Origin: Synanceia verrucosa
Lineage: Eukaryota > Chordata > Actinopteri > Perciformes > Synanceiidae
Reading direction: 5' to 3'
Assembly: GCA_029721515.1 (NCBI GenBank)
Contig: CM056556.1
Span: forward strand, 19,720,645-19,784,644
DNA: 64,000 nt
Under the pieces are notes generated by a model. The model was not told the origin of the DNA and searched no databases. It saw only the letters and a program-made list of their open reading frames with translations. Shown one piece after another: positions 52,543 through 63,660 of this stretch; within the stretch, counting starts at the first letter, position 1, and every line of letters starts with the position of its first letter. The position numbers were made by a program, and so were the translations under genes.

Positions 52543-53478
52543 TTGAGGTTGGAAGCATTAATACAATATGGAAAGGCTGAGCTGTGGGAATTGGGGAAAA
52601 ATGGACTGTTTACACCAAAGCTGGATTTTATTCCACCTAAACTGCTGTGGACCCCAGAAGCCCCCACCATCCCCCCTCTGTGGCCTTGGAGATGGAGGAG
52701 ACAGCGTAACCAAAAGCGGGGCAAGTGGAGCAGGCTGTGTGCTAGGCTAAGAGCTAATCCACACAGATTGGCTCTGCCCAGTCTCCTCCTTGCCAATGCC
52801 AAGTCACTCGCCAATAAACTGGACGAGATTCGACTGAGGATTGTCTCATGCAAGACAGACAGCTGCGTGGCTATCTTCACGGAGACCTGGCTCGACAACT
52901 ACATCTCTGACACAGCGGTGGAGCTAGCGGGGCACTCTGTGTTCTGGAATGACAGGACTACAGCTTCAGGCAAGACCAAAGGGGGAGGTTTGGCTCTGTA
53001 CTTTCACAACTCCTGGTGTACAGCAACGAACATCATCGGAACCTTCTGCTCCCCCAATCTGGAATACCTGGCAGTGAAGTGCAGACCTTTTAAACTGATG
53101 AGAGAACTCAGCTCTGTCATGATCATAGCGGCCTACATACCACAACAAGTTAATACTAAGTTAGCGCTGGAGGAGCTGTACTGCCTGATTAGCAGCCAGA
53201 TGAACGCTAACCCAGAGGCGGCTGTGATCGTGGCTGGGGACTTTAACCATGTGGAACTGAAAGCTCTCCTCCCCAAATTCCACAAATTCATAAACTTTCC
53301 CACCAGAGACTGTAATATACTGGACAAGGTGTACTGCAACATCCCAGGAGCATACAAGGCTGCAACAGCTCCTCACCTGGGTATGTCAAACCATATCTCT
53401 GTGGAATTAATCCATGCCCACAGACCTCTGATCTGCAGGACCAAACCCAACAAACAGAACCATCCAGGTTTGGACTGA
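52543..53478 (+). pseudogene. LINE-B apurinic-type endonuclease
   Basis: The frame contains TETWLDN (metal-binding Glu), GGGLALYFHN, MIIAAYIPQ, IVAGDFNHVE (catalytic Asp/Asn) and LGMSNHISV (the terminal SDH motif as SNH). These are the blocks of the AP-endonuclease that nicks target DNA in non-LTR elements. Ends at a stop (53478) where the element should continue. Confidence 0.92.
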
Positions 53479-53527
53479 GGAGGCTTCCTCAGCCCTACAG
53501 GACTGTTTTGAGCACTCAGACTGAGGA

Positions 53528-54062
53528 GTGCTCAAAAAGGGCTCTGACCTTGAGGATTACATGTCATCTGTGTTGTCTTATGTTCATTTCTGCACTGATG
53601 CTGTCCTACCCACAAAGATAGTCACGGTTTTTCCTAACCAGAAGCCGTGGATGGACAGCACAGTGTGGCCCCTGCTAAAAGCTCGGGATGCAGCCTACAG
53701 AGCAGGAGACAAACTGGCTTATAGCAGTGCCTGCAAAGAACCGAAAAAGGGCATTCAACTAGCGAAACAGAGGCACAAGCAGTACCTTGAGGAGCACTTC
53801 CACAACAACAACACCCACAGCATGTGGAAAGGCATCAGGACCATCACTGACTACAAGCGCACTGACCAGCAGACCAGCCATGACCCCACTCTACATGACA
53901 CCTTAAACAGTTTCTTCGCACGCTTCAACTCTCAAAGCAGCAGAAGATCTGTACATCTCCCTCAGCCAGAGGTGCAGCACCAGCCTTTCACCCTGCAGCT
54001 GCACCAAGTAACCTCCACTCTGAGGAGGATCAACACCAACAAGGCTGCAGGACCAGATAAGG
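53528..54062 (+). pseudogene. LINE-B linker region up to the hAT insertion
   Basis: Encodes PNQKPWMDSTVWPLLKARDA, YLEEHFHNNN and TSTLRRINTNKAAGPDK, the segment between endonuclease and reverse transcriptase. It ends in the hAT target duplication AGATAAGG. Confidence 0.9.
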
Positions 54063-56190
54063 CATATGTGTCAGACTCAAGGCCCGCGGGCCACATCCGG
54101 CCCGGAGTATAATTCTATCCGGCCCGCGATATTGTTTCATATAAATCATTTATAATGGCCCGGTGATATGAAGTGCTGAGAACACACAAACTACAAGTCC
54201 CATAATGCCTTGCCAAACACAAGGTTAACTGGGAACATTCCCGCACCAATCACGTTAAGTGTCTGTTGCTGTATACAACCTTGCTGTAAAGCTATGGTGA
54301 AGATAGCTAGCCCCGCACAATGGCGAAGAGAAAAGTTGATTCTGAAAACAGATTTGAAAACACAGCTGAGTGAAAAAAGCAAAGACTTTATTGCATATTC
54401 TCTTGCTGTGGATGAAAGTACTGACATGATGGACACTGCACAGTGGGCCATCTTCATCCATGGTGTGGACTCCACTTTGCACGTTACAGAGGAAATATTG
54501 GACATTAAATCGATGCACGGGACAACGACAGGAAAAGACATTTTTGAAAACATTTGTCAAACTGTAACCGACTGAAACTGCCCTGAGACAAACTTGTTGG
54601 ACTTAGAACAGATGGAGCACCACGATGTGTGGTGAGAAAAGTGGACTAGTGGGAAGGATGCGAGTAAAAATGCAGGAAGAAAACTGTACCAGTGAGTTAG
54701 CAGCATATCACTGCACCATACATCAAGAAACCCTCTGTGGTAAAGTCCTAAAAATGTATGTAAGCATGTAATGAGCACTGTAACGCAAACCATAAACTTA
54801 ATCTGAGCCAAAGGTTTAAATTACCGGCAATTTCAAACATTTCTACAGGAAATAGATTCTGAGATTGCCAACATTCCTTATCATACAGATGTGTGTTGGC
54901 TGAGTCGGGCAAAAGTTCTCAATAGAGTTTTTGAGCTCAGCAAGGAAATATGTCAGTTCATGGACAGTAAACGAAAAGACACCACAGTTTTGCGGGATGA
55001 AAAGTGGAGATGCGAGCTGGCGTTTCTGGCTGACATAACGGCTCATCTTAACGCGTTAAACCTTCAGCTCCAGGGACGTGACCACATGAACACTGACATG
55101 TATGATGTGGTGAAGGCATTTCAAGTGAAGCTGCACTTATGGGAGACACAAATGCACCAGTGCAACTTGCCTCACTTTCCCTGTTGCCAAGTAATGTTGA
55201 ACCAAGTTGGCGCAACAGTGTTCCCAAATGAGCACTTTTCTGCTAAACTGAGCGCACTGCGCACCGAGTTCGTAAGGCGCTTTGGTGACTTTGAAGCACA
55301 AAAAAAGAATTTCGAGCTGCTTTGCAATCCATTTGCCGTTGATGCGGAAACTGCACCTGTACAGATGCAGATGGAGCTGAGCTACAGTGTAATGGGACAC
55401 TAAAGGCAAAATACAGCACTGCAGGGCCCGCGCAGTTTGTGCACTCCATTCCTGAAGCAATGCCTCAGCTCCGTCTAAAGTGGCTCGAACCTTGTGCATT
55501 TTTGGTAGCACATATCTGTGTGAGAAGCTGTTCTCTGTGATAAAGATTAACAAAACAGCACATAGGAGTCGTCTCACAGATCAACACCTCCACTCCATCC
55601 TGAGAATCTCCACAACACAGGACCTCACACCAAACCTAAAGGAACTTGTAGCCAAAAAAAGATGCCAAGCATCCAGCTCTGACAAAATGGCATAAGAGCA
55701 ATGAAAATAAGAAGAAAGAAAAATGAATAATTTGATTTTCTTTACATTTACATTTTTTGCACCATGTTCATATTTTGAATTTATATAATTTTGACAGGAG
55801 CAAAGTCTTTCAAGATATTCAAAGTTTAAGTTTATTTTTTTTATAAAATGGCATAATAGCAAAGACATTTGAATGTTTTGATTTGTTGTTATTTTAACAT
55901 GTACTTAAAAGCACATTTTTTATTTATTTTTCAGGGTTTTTGTAGCATGTTCATATTTATAACTTGGATAATTTTGACAGGATATATTTTAATGGAAAGC
56001 AAAATATTTTATGTTATTTAAAGTTTAAATTTATTTATACTGGAATAATATTCCTGTCTGCTTTTATTTATATGTATGTTCAAAAAACATTTCGTTTTAA
56101 TGTGTTCAATTAATGTTTATCCTGTTCGGCCCGCAACCTAAAGTGTCCTTTGAGTTTTGGCCCCCTGTGCAATTGAGTTTGACACCCCTG
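54063..56190 (+). mobile_element. hAT element (Charlie-like), 2128 bp
   Basis: Ends CATATGTGTCAGACTCA and, in reverse complement, CAGGGGTGTCAAACTCA. The 8-bp duplication AGATAAGG (54055-54062 and 56191-56198) is the hAT hallmark. It sits inside LINE-B. Confidence 0.93.
54320..55695 (+). pseudogene. hAT transposase, degraded (GTF2IRD2/ZBED-like)
   Basis: Blocks in order: LAVDESTDMMDTAQWAIFIH and DIKSMHGTTTGKDIF (54210-54575); CWLSRAKVLNRVFEL with VWLTD-like context through LHLWETQM (54891-55403); and TYLCEKLFSVIKINK with LTDQHLHSILRIST (55480-55695), the C-terminal hAT dimerisation segment. The order and wording resemble transposases related to vertebrate GTF2IRD2 and ZBED5. Several stops; the N-terminal BED finger is missing. 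Confidence 0.88.
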
Positions 56191-56198
56191 AGATAAGG

Positions 56199-56604
56199 TG
56201 TCAGGTCAGACCCTGAAAGCATGTGCGGACCAACTAGCAGAAGTCTTTCTGGACATTTTCAACCTGTCCCTGCAGCTCTCCATGGTCCCCGTCTGCCTGA
56301 AGTCCTCCATCATTGTGCCTGTGCCTAAAAAATCAACCATCACATGCCTCAAAGATTACCGTCCTGTTGCTCTCACCCCTGTCATCATGAAGTGCTTTGA
56401 GCGGTCCTCCTGAAGCACATCAAGGACGCCATTCCTGCTGCCGTGGACAGCCTGCAGTTCGCCCACAGGGAGAACCGTTCTACGGAGGATGCTCTCTCAC
56501 TGGCACTTCATATGGCCCTGACTCACCTGCAGCATCCCAACACCTACGTCGGGATGTTGTTTGTAGACTTCAGCTCAGCTTTCAACACCATTCTCCCAGA
56601 CATC
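56199..56604 (+). pseudogene. LINE-B reverse transcriptase, part 1
   Basis: Encodes FNLSLQLSMVPVCLKSSIIV and YRPVALTPVIMKCFE, then after a frame change FAHRENRSTEDALSLALHMA and MLFVDFSSAFNTI (block A with catalytic Asp). Cut at 56604 by Gypsy-2 (duplication ACATC). Confidence 0.92.
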
Positions 56605-56810
56605 TGTGCTATCCTTGTTAATGAAGGATGCGCGGACTCAGGAGTGTAGGATACATGACTTTACTGCAAGGCTTCTTCTTTCTTTTTGTACAGCAGTATC
56701 AAACTGAATGGCACTTGTCTCACACTGGCTATATGCCCCCTAGGTTAAACAAATACAACCTATGGTTCCACCTTGTGGTAACAACTGGTAACACAACCCC
56801 ATTTACTACA
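56605..56810 (-). repeat. Gypsy-2 3' LTR
   Basis: 206 bp, TGT...ACA, paired with 61276-61481. Confidence 0.95.
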
Positions 56811-57032
56811 TTCCTCCCCCCTTAAGCTATTACTTTACCCTTCAACACATAACTCAAAATGTACCAATTTACTCTGCAGTCTTACAAAACTAGCCACCTT
56901 CACATTTAACAGTGACACCTACTAAGTATTTTAAACAAAACGTAACATTACAATCAATGCCCTTTTTTTTTTTTTTTTTACATTCAATGCATTTTTTTTT
57001 CAATCAATGCATTTTTTTTCTTATGTTTTTTT

Positions 57033-59159
57033 TTATTCCACATAATCCTTCAGGTAAGCAGGTTTAGATACAGTCCTTTGAGACCGTCGAGCAGGTGTAA
57101 CTGCTTTTTTGGGTGGTGATTCCTTCACTGCCACTGGGGACGGATTGCTTGACACTGGTGGTGTTGTGTTGTCCTGTAGATTTCCATCCGATGGGAAACT
57201 ATTTCCCACTGCTGCAGGATTTTCATACACAGCAGCCGGATCAGGTGATGACATAGGCACTGTGGTTGGTTCTGGGATTTTAGGTTCCATTAAGTCCCTG
57301 TCTTCAGGCCTTGCCAGAGTCTGGTCCACATGCCTACGCACTACAGTCCCATCTCCTAACATGACCTTGTAAGACACTGGTCCTGTGATTTTGGTAATGA
57401 ACCCTGGAATCCATTTAGGCCCATGACTGAAGTTACGTGTGATCACTGCATCTCCCACTTGAAAACTTCTGTCTGATCCGTGCTTGTCGTGATGTTTCTT
57501 TTGACTGCACTGTTTGCATTCCACTTTGGTTCTAAGATCTGGATGTACTAGATCTAATGTTGATCTTAATCTTCTTCCTTGCAACATTTCAGCAGGTGAC
57601 AGCCCTGTGGTAGATTGAGGCGTAATGCGGTAACTAAACAGCACTCGTGACACCTTGGTTTGTATGGTGCCTTCACCTGCCTTTTTCATCATGGATTTGA
57701 ATGTCTGTACTGCCCGTTCGGCACAGCCGTTTGAGGAAGGATGGTAAGGTGCTGAGGTGATGTGTTCGATGCCGTTCTTTCTCATGAATTCCTGGAACTC
57801 AGCACTAACAAAGCATGAACCGTTATCTGACACGATCATCTCAGGTAATCCCTGATTGCTAAAACTCTTCCTCAGACATTCAATCGTAGTGGCTGATGTT
57901 GCTGAGTTAACTGGATAAGCATCCATCCATTTGGAATAGGCATCCATCAGGATCAAAAACATATGACCCATAAATGGTCCTGCATAATCGATGTGCAGCC
58001 TTTGCCAGGGCTTGCTTGGCCACTCCCACGGGTGAAGTGGTGCTGCAGCTGGTAAGTTGCGATGCTCTTGGCAGGTGCTACATCTCTTCACTACTGATTC
58101 AATGTCAGCATCTAACTTTGGCCACCAGAAGTAGCTTCGGGCCAATGCTTTCATTCTGGTGATGCCTGGGTGACCATGATGTAATTGACCTAGCAGTGCT
58201 TCCCGACCTGGTGGAGGTACCACCACACGTGAGCCCCACAACACACAACCATCTTGCACACTTAATTCAGTCTTTCTTACCGCATAAGGCTGAAAAGCTG
58301 GGTCTGAGTGTCGCGATGGCCAGCCTTGTTGGATGAACTGCCCCACTCGCGACAGCACTGGGTCTTTTCGTGTCCACTGGCTCATTTCCTTGGTTGACAT
58401 GAGAGTCACCTCCTCCATCATCAGCACACACTCCTCCTGCTCTCTCTTGGTGGATGGCTGAGGTAGAGGGAGTCTGCTCAGAGCGTCTGCATTACTGTGG
58501 TATTTACCTGGCTTATATACGATCTCGTACTCATATGCTCTCAATGTCACAGCCCATCGTTGGATGCGAGGGGATGCCATTTGAGGTACTGCCTTCATCT
58601 CATTGAAGAGTGACAGTAGGGGTTTGTGGTCTGTGCAAATGACAAAATTCCTCCCATACAAGTACTTGTGAAACCGCTGGATGCCAAACATCACTGCCAG
58701 TCCTTCTTTGTCTAGTTGCGAGTAGTTGGTTTCCGCCGCAGTGAGTGTTCGTGACATGAAGCCAATTGGTCGCTCTTGCCCGTCTGGCATGCGATGTGAC
58801 AACACCGCTCCTACCCCGTAGGGCGATGCATCACAGGACAGGATCAGGTCCTTCTGGCTGTCGTAATGCACTAACACTTCTGATGACTGCATGAGTCTTT
58901 TAGACTCCTCAAAAGCTTGCTCCTGCTCCTCCTGCCAATGCCACTGTGTTTCTTTACGTAGCAGCTTGTGCAAGGGCGCTAACAATGTCGACAGGTTTGG
59001 CAAGAATCGGTTGTAGTAGTTGAGCAGGCCTAAGTAAGCTCTCAGCTCTGTCACATTGTTAGGTGCAGGTGCTTGTTGTATGGCTTTTACCTTGTTCGGC
59101 AGAGGGTGGAGTCCCGAGGCATCCACGGTGTGTCCAAGGAACTCAGCCTCGCGTTCCAT
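57033..59159 (-). CDS. Gypsy-2 RT end, RNase H and integrase
   Basis: 708 aa. Begins in the RT thumb region (EREAEFLGHTVDASG), then RNase H (LILSCDASPYGVGAVLS; CTDHKPLLSLF), integrase zinc finger (HHGHPGITRMK ... C-STCQEH) and DDE core (LHIDYAGPF; IVSDNGSCF; SSNGCAERAVQ), with a GPY-like end. It is in the same frame as the upstream 402-aa frame, from which one stop near 59184 separates it. Confidence 0.95.
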   Translation of the reverse strand: MEREAEFLGHTVDASGLHPLPNKVKAIQQAPAPNNVTELRAYLGLLNYYNRFLPNLSTLLAPLHKLLRKETQWHWQEEQEQAFEESKRLMQSSEVLVHYDSQKDLILSCDASPYGVGAVLSHRMPDGQERPIGFMSRTLTAAETNYSQLDKEGLAVMFGIQRFHKYLYGRNFVICTDHKPLLSLFNEMKAVPQMASPRIQRWAVTLRAYEYEIVYKPGKYHSNADALSRLPLPQPSTKREQEECVLMMEEVTLMSTKEMSQWTRKDPVLSRVGQFIQQGWPSRHSDPAFQPYAVRKTELSVQDGCVLWGSRVVVPPPGREALLGQLHHGHPGITRMKALARSYFWWPKLDADIESVVKRCSTCQEHRNLPAAAPLHPWEWPSKPWQRLHIDYAGPFMGHMFLILMDAYSKWMDAYPVNSATSATTIECLRKSFSNQGLPEMIVSDNGSCFVSAEFQEFMRKNGIEHITSAPYHPSSNGCAERAVQTFKSMMKKAGEGTIQTKVSRVLFSYRITPQSTTGLSPAEMLQGRRLRSTLDLVHPDLRTKVECKQCSQKKHHDKHGSDRSFQVGDAVITRNFSHGPKWIPGFITKITGPVSYKVMLGDGTVVRRHVDQTLARPEDRDLMEPKIPEPTTVPMSSPDPAAVYENPAAVGNSFPSDGNLQDNTTPPVSSNPSPVAVKESPPKKAVTPARRSQRTVSKPAYLKDYVE

Positions 59160-59183
59160 GAAGGCACACTTGTTCCTCTTGAG

Positions 59184-60392
59184 TCAAAGACCTGCCTCTC
59201 GGAGCCGCCGTAGGACTTCATTCAATGTCTCCAGGTGCTCGTGATCACTCCGCCCTGTCAAAAGTATGTCGTCTAGGTACACTGCCACGTTCGGAATGCC
59301 TGCCACCAGCCCTTCCATCATCCTTTGAAAGATGGCTGGACTGGAGGACACGCCGAATGGTAGGCGATTGACCTGAAAGAGCCCTTTGTGTGTGTTAATC
59401 GTGACATATGGCTTTGAAGCCTCGTCGAGCGTGACTTGTTGATAAGCGTGACTAAGGTCGAGCTTTGTGAACTTCTCACCTCCTGTCAGCTTCTCAAATA
59501 AATCCTCCAACTTTGGTATTGGATATTGCTCGAGCTTGGAGACTAGGTTTACTGTGAGCTTGTAGTCTCCACAAATGCGCACAGAATTGTCAGGCTTTAA
59601 CACAGGCACGATTGGAGCTGCCCACTCTGAAAACTTGGCTGGCTCAATTATGGCCTGCTTTGTTAGCCTCTCCAGCTCCACTTCGACTTTCTTCCTCATG
59701 GCATAAGGCACTGGTCTGGGCTTGTAGAACTTTGGCGCCACATTCTCTTTGACATATATCTTGGCTGGCGGGCCTGTCCAGGTCTTGAGTTCCTCCTTGA
59801 AAACTTCTTCGTTCTTCGTCAGCACATTCTGCAAAGTGAGCTGAGGCTGTTCTAGCTTCTTGACATATACACAGTTCATGTCTAACTCCCTGAGCCACGC
59901 GCGGCCTAGCAGGTTTGGCCCGTTTCCTGCTACCACGACTACTGGTAAGTGCTTGACTTTGTCTTGGTATGTTACAGTTACATTGGCTGTCCCTAGGGTT
60001 GTGACTTGTTCGCCTGTGTATGTTTTCAGGGTCAATGAGCAGTTTTGCAGCTCCTGTGCATTTCCCGCAGTCCACAACTTGCCATATTCAGTCTTTGTCA
60101 TGACAGTAACACTACAGCCTGTATCCACTTCGAATTCAACACTGTGTCCATTTATGTCTAACTGTGTGGTAATGGGGTCAACTTTTGTCGTTTTGTCTTT
60201 TAGGTTGTGCATTGAAAATACCTCTTCCTCACTGGATTGTGGTTCCGGGGACTCCTCCACGTGATGTGTGTACTGCTGCTTTTCTTTCTTTGCTGTAACC
60301 TTTTCTCCCCCCCCCCTTAACCTGCTGCTGCTGGTCGCTGGGAGGCGCTGACTTACACATCTTCTTGACATGGCCCCTTTTTCCGCACCCAT
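59184..60392 (-). CDS. Gypsy-2 protease and reverse transcriptase palm
   Basis: 402 aa. Protease active site VEFEVDTGCSVTVMTK, then RT with IPVLKPDNSVRICGDYK, KLDLSHAYQQVTLDE, RLPFGVSSSPAIFQRMM and the catalytic VAVYLDDILLTGR. Ends at a stop just before the thumb. Confidence 0.94.
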   Translation of the reverse strand: MGAEKGAMSRRCVSQRLPATSSSRLRGGGEKVTAKKEKQQYTHHVEESPEPQSSEEEVFSMHNLKDKTTKVDPITTQLDINGHSVEFEVDTGCSVTVMTKTEYGKLWTAGNAQELQNCSLTLKTYTGEQVTTLGTANVTVTYQDKVKHLPVVVVAGNGPNLLGRAWLRELDMNCVYVKKLEQPQLTLQNVLTKNEEVFKEELKTWTGPPAKIYVKENVAPKFYKPRPVPYAMRKKVEVELERLTKQAIIEPAKFSEWAAPIVPVLKPDNSVRICGDYKLTVNLVSKLEQYPIPKLEDLFEKLTGGEKFTKLDLSHAYQQVTLDEASKPYVTINTHKGLFQVNRLPFGVSSSPAIFQRMMEGLVAGIPNVAVYLDDILLTGRSDHEHLETLNEVLRRLREAGL

Positions 60393-60768
60393 GGCACTTT
60401 TCGTTCAGGAAACGACAGTCCCATGCCAAATGTTCACCCCCACATCTGTAACATGTTACTGGACCCCCTTTGTATTGACCTTTTTGCTTTACATTCACTT
60501 TATGCACTGTCTGTGGTGCTGTTGGTTTACTCACTGTACTGTCCATGGTTTTTGTTTGCAAGTCACGCACATCTCTGTTCGCCGCCTCGATGGATTGTGC
60601 CAGTTCCAACGCTTTGTTGAACGTCAGCCCCGTCTCTGCCAACAATCTCCTTTGCATGCGATCATCCGCAATGCCACACACGAGCCTGTCGCGTAGCATT
60701 TCCTTCAACTTGTCTCCATAATTGCAATGTTGCGCCAGCTCCCTTAACACAGCCACATACTCCAACAC
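60229..60768 (-). CDS. Gypsy-2 gag C-terminus with zinc knuckles
   Basis: 179 aa with two CCHC knuckles (CYRCGGEHLAWDC; CHGCGKRGHVKKMC). It overlaps the protease frame; a C-run at 60306-60316 is a likely slip site. Confidence 0.88.
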   Translation of the reverse strand: MLEYVAVLRELAQHCNYGDKLKEMLRDRLVCGIADDRMQRRLLAETGLTFNKALELAQSIEAANRDVRDLQTKTMDSTVSKPTAPQTVHKVNVKQKGQYKGGPVTCYRCGGEHLAWDCRFLNEKCHGCGKRGHVKKMCKSAPPSDQQQQVKGGGRKGYSKERKAAVHTSRGGVPGTTIQ

Positions 60769-60785
60769 AGTCTCATTTGCCGCTC

Positions 60786-61187
60786 TTATTCTTGAATTAA
60801 ACTTAAATCTCTGGACAATTTCACTGGGCTCGGGTTATAATGTGACTGGAGCAATTCAGTCAATTGCGCAAAAGTCTTTTCACCCGGCTTCTCTGGGCTT
60901 AGCAAGTTTCTCATTAAACTGTAGGTTTTGCTACCCACTGAGCTCAATAATATTGCCCGCTTTCTTCCTGCGTCAGCAATTCCATTTGCATCAAAGAAGT
61001 GTTCCAAAACTTCACAATATTCCTCCCAAGTCTGGGTTTGACTGTCGAAAGGAGTAAGATTTCCTACCATGGATGTAGCCATTTCCCCGTCGTTAACCAG
61101 TTGTCCAGCAGCTTCAGCGTTGTTAGCCTCGCTAGCCTGATTAGCTTCTCCAGCCGCCTCTGGCTCTGTTTCCTCACCGTCCAACAT
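60786..61187 (-). CDS. Gypsy-2 gag N-terminus (capsid)
   Basis: 133 aa with an acidic Ala-rich start and TPFDSQTQTWEEYCEVLEHF, RKRAILLSSVGSKTY, a retrotransposon capsid pattern. A frame change near 60780 separates it from the zinc-knuckle part. Confidence 0.85.
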   Translation of the reverse strand: MLDGEETEPEAAGEANQASEANNAEAAGQLVNDGEMATSMVGNLTPFDSQTQTWEEYCEVLEHFFDANGIADAGRKRAILLSSVGSKTYSLMRNLLSPEKPGEKTFAQLTELLQSHYNPSPVKLSRDLSLIQE

Positions 61188-61275
61188 TCAGCTGAAAATC
61201 CTCGGCTATAGAACTCTCCAGCTGTTTTCCTCTTCAACAGCTTCCTTCGAGCTCACCAGTTTCCTCGTCGCCAAA

Positions 61276-61481
61276 TGTGCTATCCTTGTTAATGAAGGAT
61301 GCGCGGACACAGGAGTGTAGGATACATGACTTTACTGCAAGGCTTCTTCTTTCTTTTTGTACAGCAGTATCGAACTGAATGGCACTTGTCTCACACTGGC
61401 TATATGCCCCCTAGGTTAAACAAATACAACCTATGGTTCCACCTTGTGGTAACAACTGGTAACACAACCCCATTTACTACA
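61276..61481 (-). repeat. Gypsy-2 5' LTR
   Basis: 206 bp; see Gypsy-2. Confidence 0.95.
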
Positions 61482-62365
61482 ACATCCTGGCCCTGAAGCT
61501 CCACAACCTAGGTTTGTCAACATCACTCTGCTCTGTGGATCAGTGACTTCCTCACCAACAGGCCCCATGAGGTGAGGGTTGGGAAGTCCACATCTGCCCC
61601 ACTGATCCTCAACACCAGAATGCCGCAGGGCTGTGTGTTCAGCTCTGCCCTCTTCACCCTCTTCACCCAGGACTGCTCTGCCATTCCACCCCACAAACAT
61701 GGTTGTGAAGTTCGCAGACAACACCACCGTGGTGGGTCTCATATCCAACAATGATGAGACCCACCATAGAGAAGAGGTCCAGAGCCTCATACCATGGTGT
61801 TCTAGGAATAACCTGATCCTGAACATCAACAAGACAAGAGAGGTCATAGTGGACTACAGGAGGTCCAGGAAGACTGAACACACCCCTCTCTGCATACAAG
61901 GAGAGGCAGTGGAGCGTGTGGACAACATCAAGTTCCTGGGCATCCACATTTCCTCTGACCTCTCCTGGACTGTTAACACTTCACACCTGGTGAAGAAGGC
62001 CCAACAATGGCTCTTCTTTCTCAGGAAGCTGAAGCGGACTGGATTTTCTTCTCAACTGCTTGCTAATTTCTACAGGGCCACTATTGAGAGTATCCTGTAT
62101 GACAGTGTGGTATGGCAGCTGCATAGCATAGGATAAGAAAAACTTAACAGGACAGCACATGGGATTGTGGGCCGCTGTCTACCAGATAAGGACTCAATCT
62201 ACACTGCCCGAGTCCAGAGGATGGCCAGACGCATTGCAACTGATCCCACCCACCCGGGCTACACACTGTTTATACCGATTCCATCAGGAAAGTGGTACAG
62301 GAACATTAAAACAAGGACAAAAGACTTAAAGACAGCTTCTTCCCCAGAGCTGTTAAAGCAATAGC
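61482..62365 (+). pseudogene. LINE-B reverse transcriptase part 2 and C-terminus
   Basis: Resumes with ILALKLHNLGLSTSLC, then SDFLTNRPHEVRVG, a degenerate MPQGCVFSSALF block, VVKFADNTTVVGLI (the YADD box changed to FADN), REVIVDYRRSRK, and VDNIKFLGIHISSDLSW, KKAQQWLFFLRKLKRTG. Several frame changes. Confidence 0.92.
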
Positions 62366-62426
62366 CCCCCTGTAGCTTAACACCTACATCCCATCCCCCT
62401 ACAGGTACTCTCACACATAACACCCC

Positions 62427-62427
<1 letters not shown>

Positions 62428-62469
<42 letters not shown>
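62428..62469. repeat. (CA)n microsatellite
   Basis: About 20 CA units in the LINE-B 3' region. Confidence 0.95.
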
Positions 62470-62472
<3 letters not shown>

Positions 62473-62940
62473 CACCTTTTCATATACATGCAGATTCACA
62501 CCCACCCCTGCTGACAATCAAACAGTCCACCAGTCCTTGCACTAAGATGCAATTTATCTTTCACTGCAATATCACATATCTGCTGCTAATATTACTGCTG
62601 TATTACTGCACATTTATGCTGTTAATATTGGAAATTCTGCTGCAATATTAAGTCTATACTGCATTTATCACATTTATGCTGTAAATTGTTAATTTATGCT
62701 ACAAATATTACATTTGTACTGTATATGTTAGACCTCTGCTGTTATGTACATTTCTGCTGTAACTTATCACATTTTACTGTAAATATCATATCTCCTCTGT
62801 GAATATGGGTGTTTATATTCTATGTTTATATTTTATATCTTCATTTCAATTTCCTTATTTATGTGTGTCCTTAAGCTGAGACACTCTACAAAATTTTGCT
62901 GTGCATGCATAATGACAATAAAGGCTCTTGAATCTTGATT
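62470..62940 (+). repeat. LINE-B 3' untranslated tail
   Basis: Contains degenerate CTGC(T/A)...ATTT tandem motifs and ends in the LINE-type ACAATAAAGGCTCTTGAATC. No gene. Confidence 0.6.
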
Positions 62941-63092
62941 AGAGCTCCTGGAAGAACAAGAGCAGTGTATTGATCATTATGCTAGCAGGAGCTAATGACA
63001 TTCCAGAGTTGTCTGAGGTTCCATCTTCCTTGTGGGCTTCCCACAAGTATAATGTAGGGTCATCAAGGGAGCTGAGCCTTTGGTGGTGAATA

Positions 63093-63660
63093 TACAGTTG
63101 CGGTCAAATGTTTACATACACTCGTAAAGAACATACTGTCATGGCTCTCTTGAGTTTCCAGTTATTTCTACAACTCAGTTTTTTTCTGATAGAGTGATTG
63201 GAACATTCCTTTGTCACAAAAACATTAATGAAGTTTGGTTCTTTTATGACTTTATCATGGGTCAACTGAAAATGTGACCAAATCTGTTGGGTCAAAAATA
63301 TACATACAGCAATGCTAATATTTGGTTACATGTCCCTTGGCCATTTTCACTTCAATTAGACACTTTCGGTTGCCACCCACAAGCTTCTCGCAAGCTTCTG
63401 GTTGAATCTTTGACCACTCCTCTTGACATCCCATTTACTCTCTGGAACGCACCAGTTCAATTGGTAGCAAAACAGCCCCACAGCATAATACTACCACCAC
63501 CGTGCTTGACGGTAGGCATGGTTTTCTTGGGGTTACTTTTTCTAATCCAAACATATTGCTGGGCATTGTGGCCAAACAGCTCAATTTTTGTTTCATCTGA
63601 CCACAGAACTTTCCTCCTCCTATTATGGAATTTTTCTAAATTTAGGAGTTCCTAAGGTTT
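63093..63660 (-). mobile_element. Tc1/mariner remnant, same family as 468-1855
   Basis: Begins TACAGTTGCGGTCAAATGTT and keeps about 215 bp of the terminal repeat. It then carries the reverse complement of the transposase 3' end (from the stop backwards) and an internal block (63480-63610) with a deletion between. The far end is missing. Confidence 0.88.

Larger units (their letters stand above)
56605..61481 (-). mobile_element. Gypsy-2: Ty3/Gypsy LTR retrotransposon inside LINE-B
   Basis: 206-bp LTRs at 56605-56810 and 61276-61481 with two visible mismatches, flanked by ACATC (56600-56604 and 61482-61486). Polypurine tract at 56811-56825. TTTGGCGACGAGG, the primer-binding region, follows the 5' LTR on the minus strand. 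Gene order gag-PR-RT-RH-INT. Confidence 0.95.
52440..62940 (+). mobile_element. LINE-B (jockey/CR1/L2-like), carrying nested hAT and Gypsy-2
   Basis: Endonuclease, linker, RT and C-terminal parts of one LINE occur in order, interrupted by elements at 54063-56190 and 56605-61481, each flanked by a proper target duplication. The 3' tail ends at about 62935 (ACAATAAAGGCTCTTGAATC). Without the inserts the LINE is about 3.5 kb. Confidence 0.9.
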
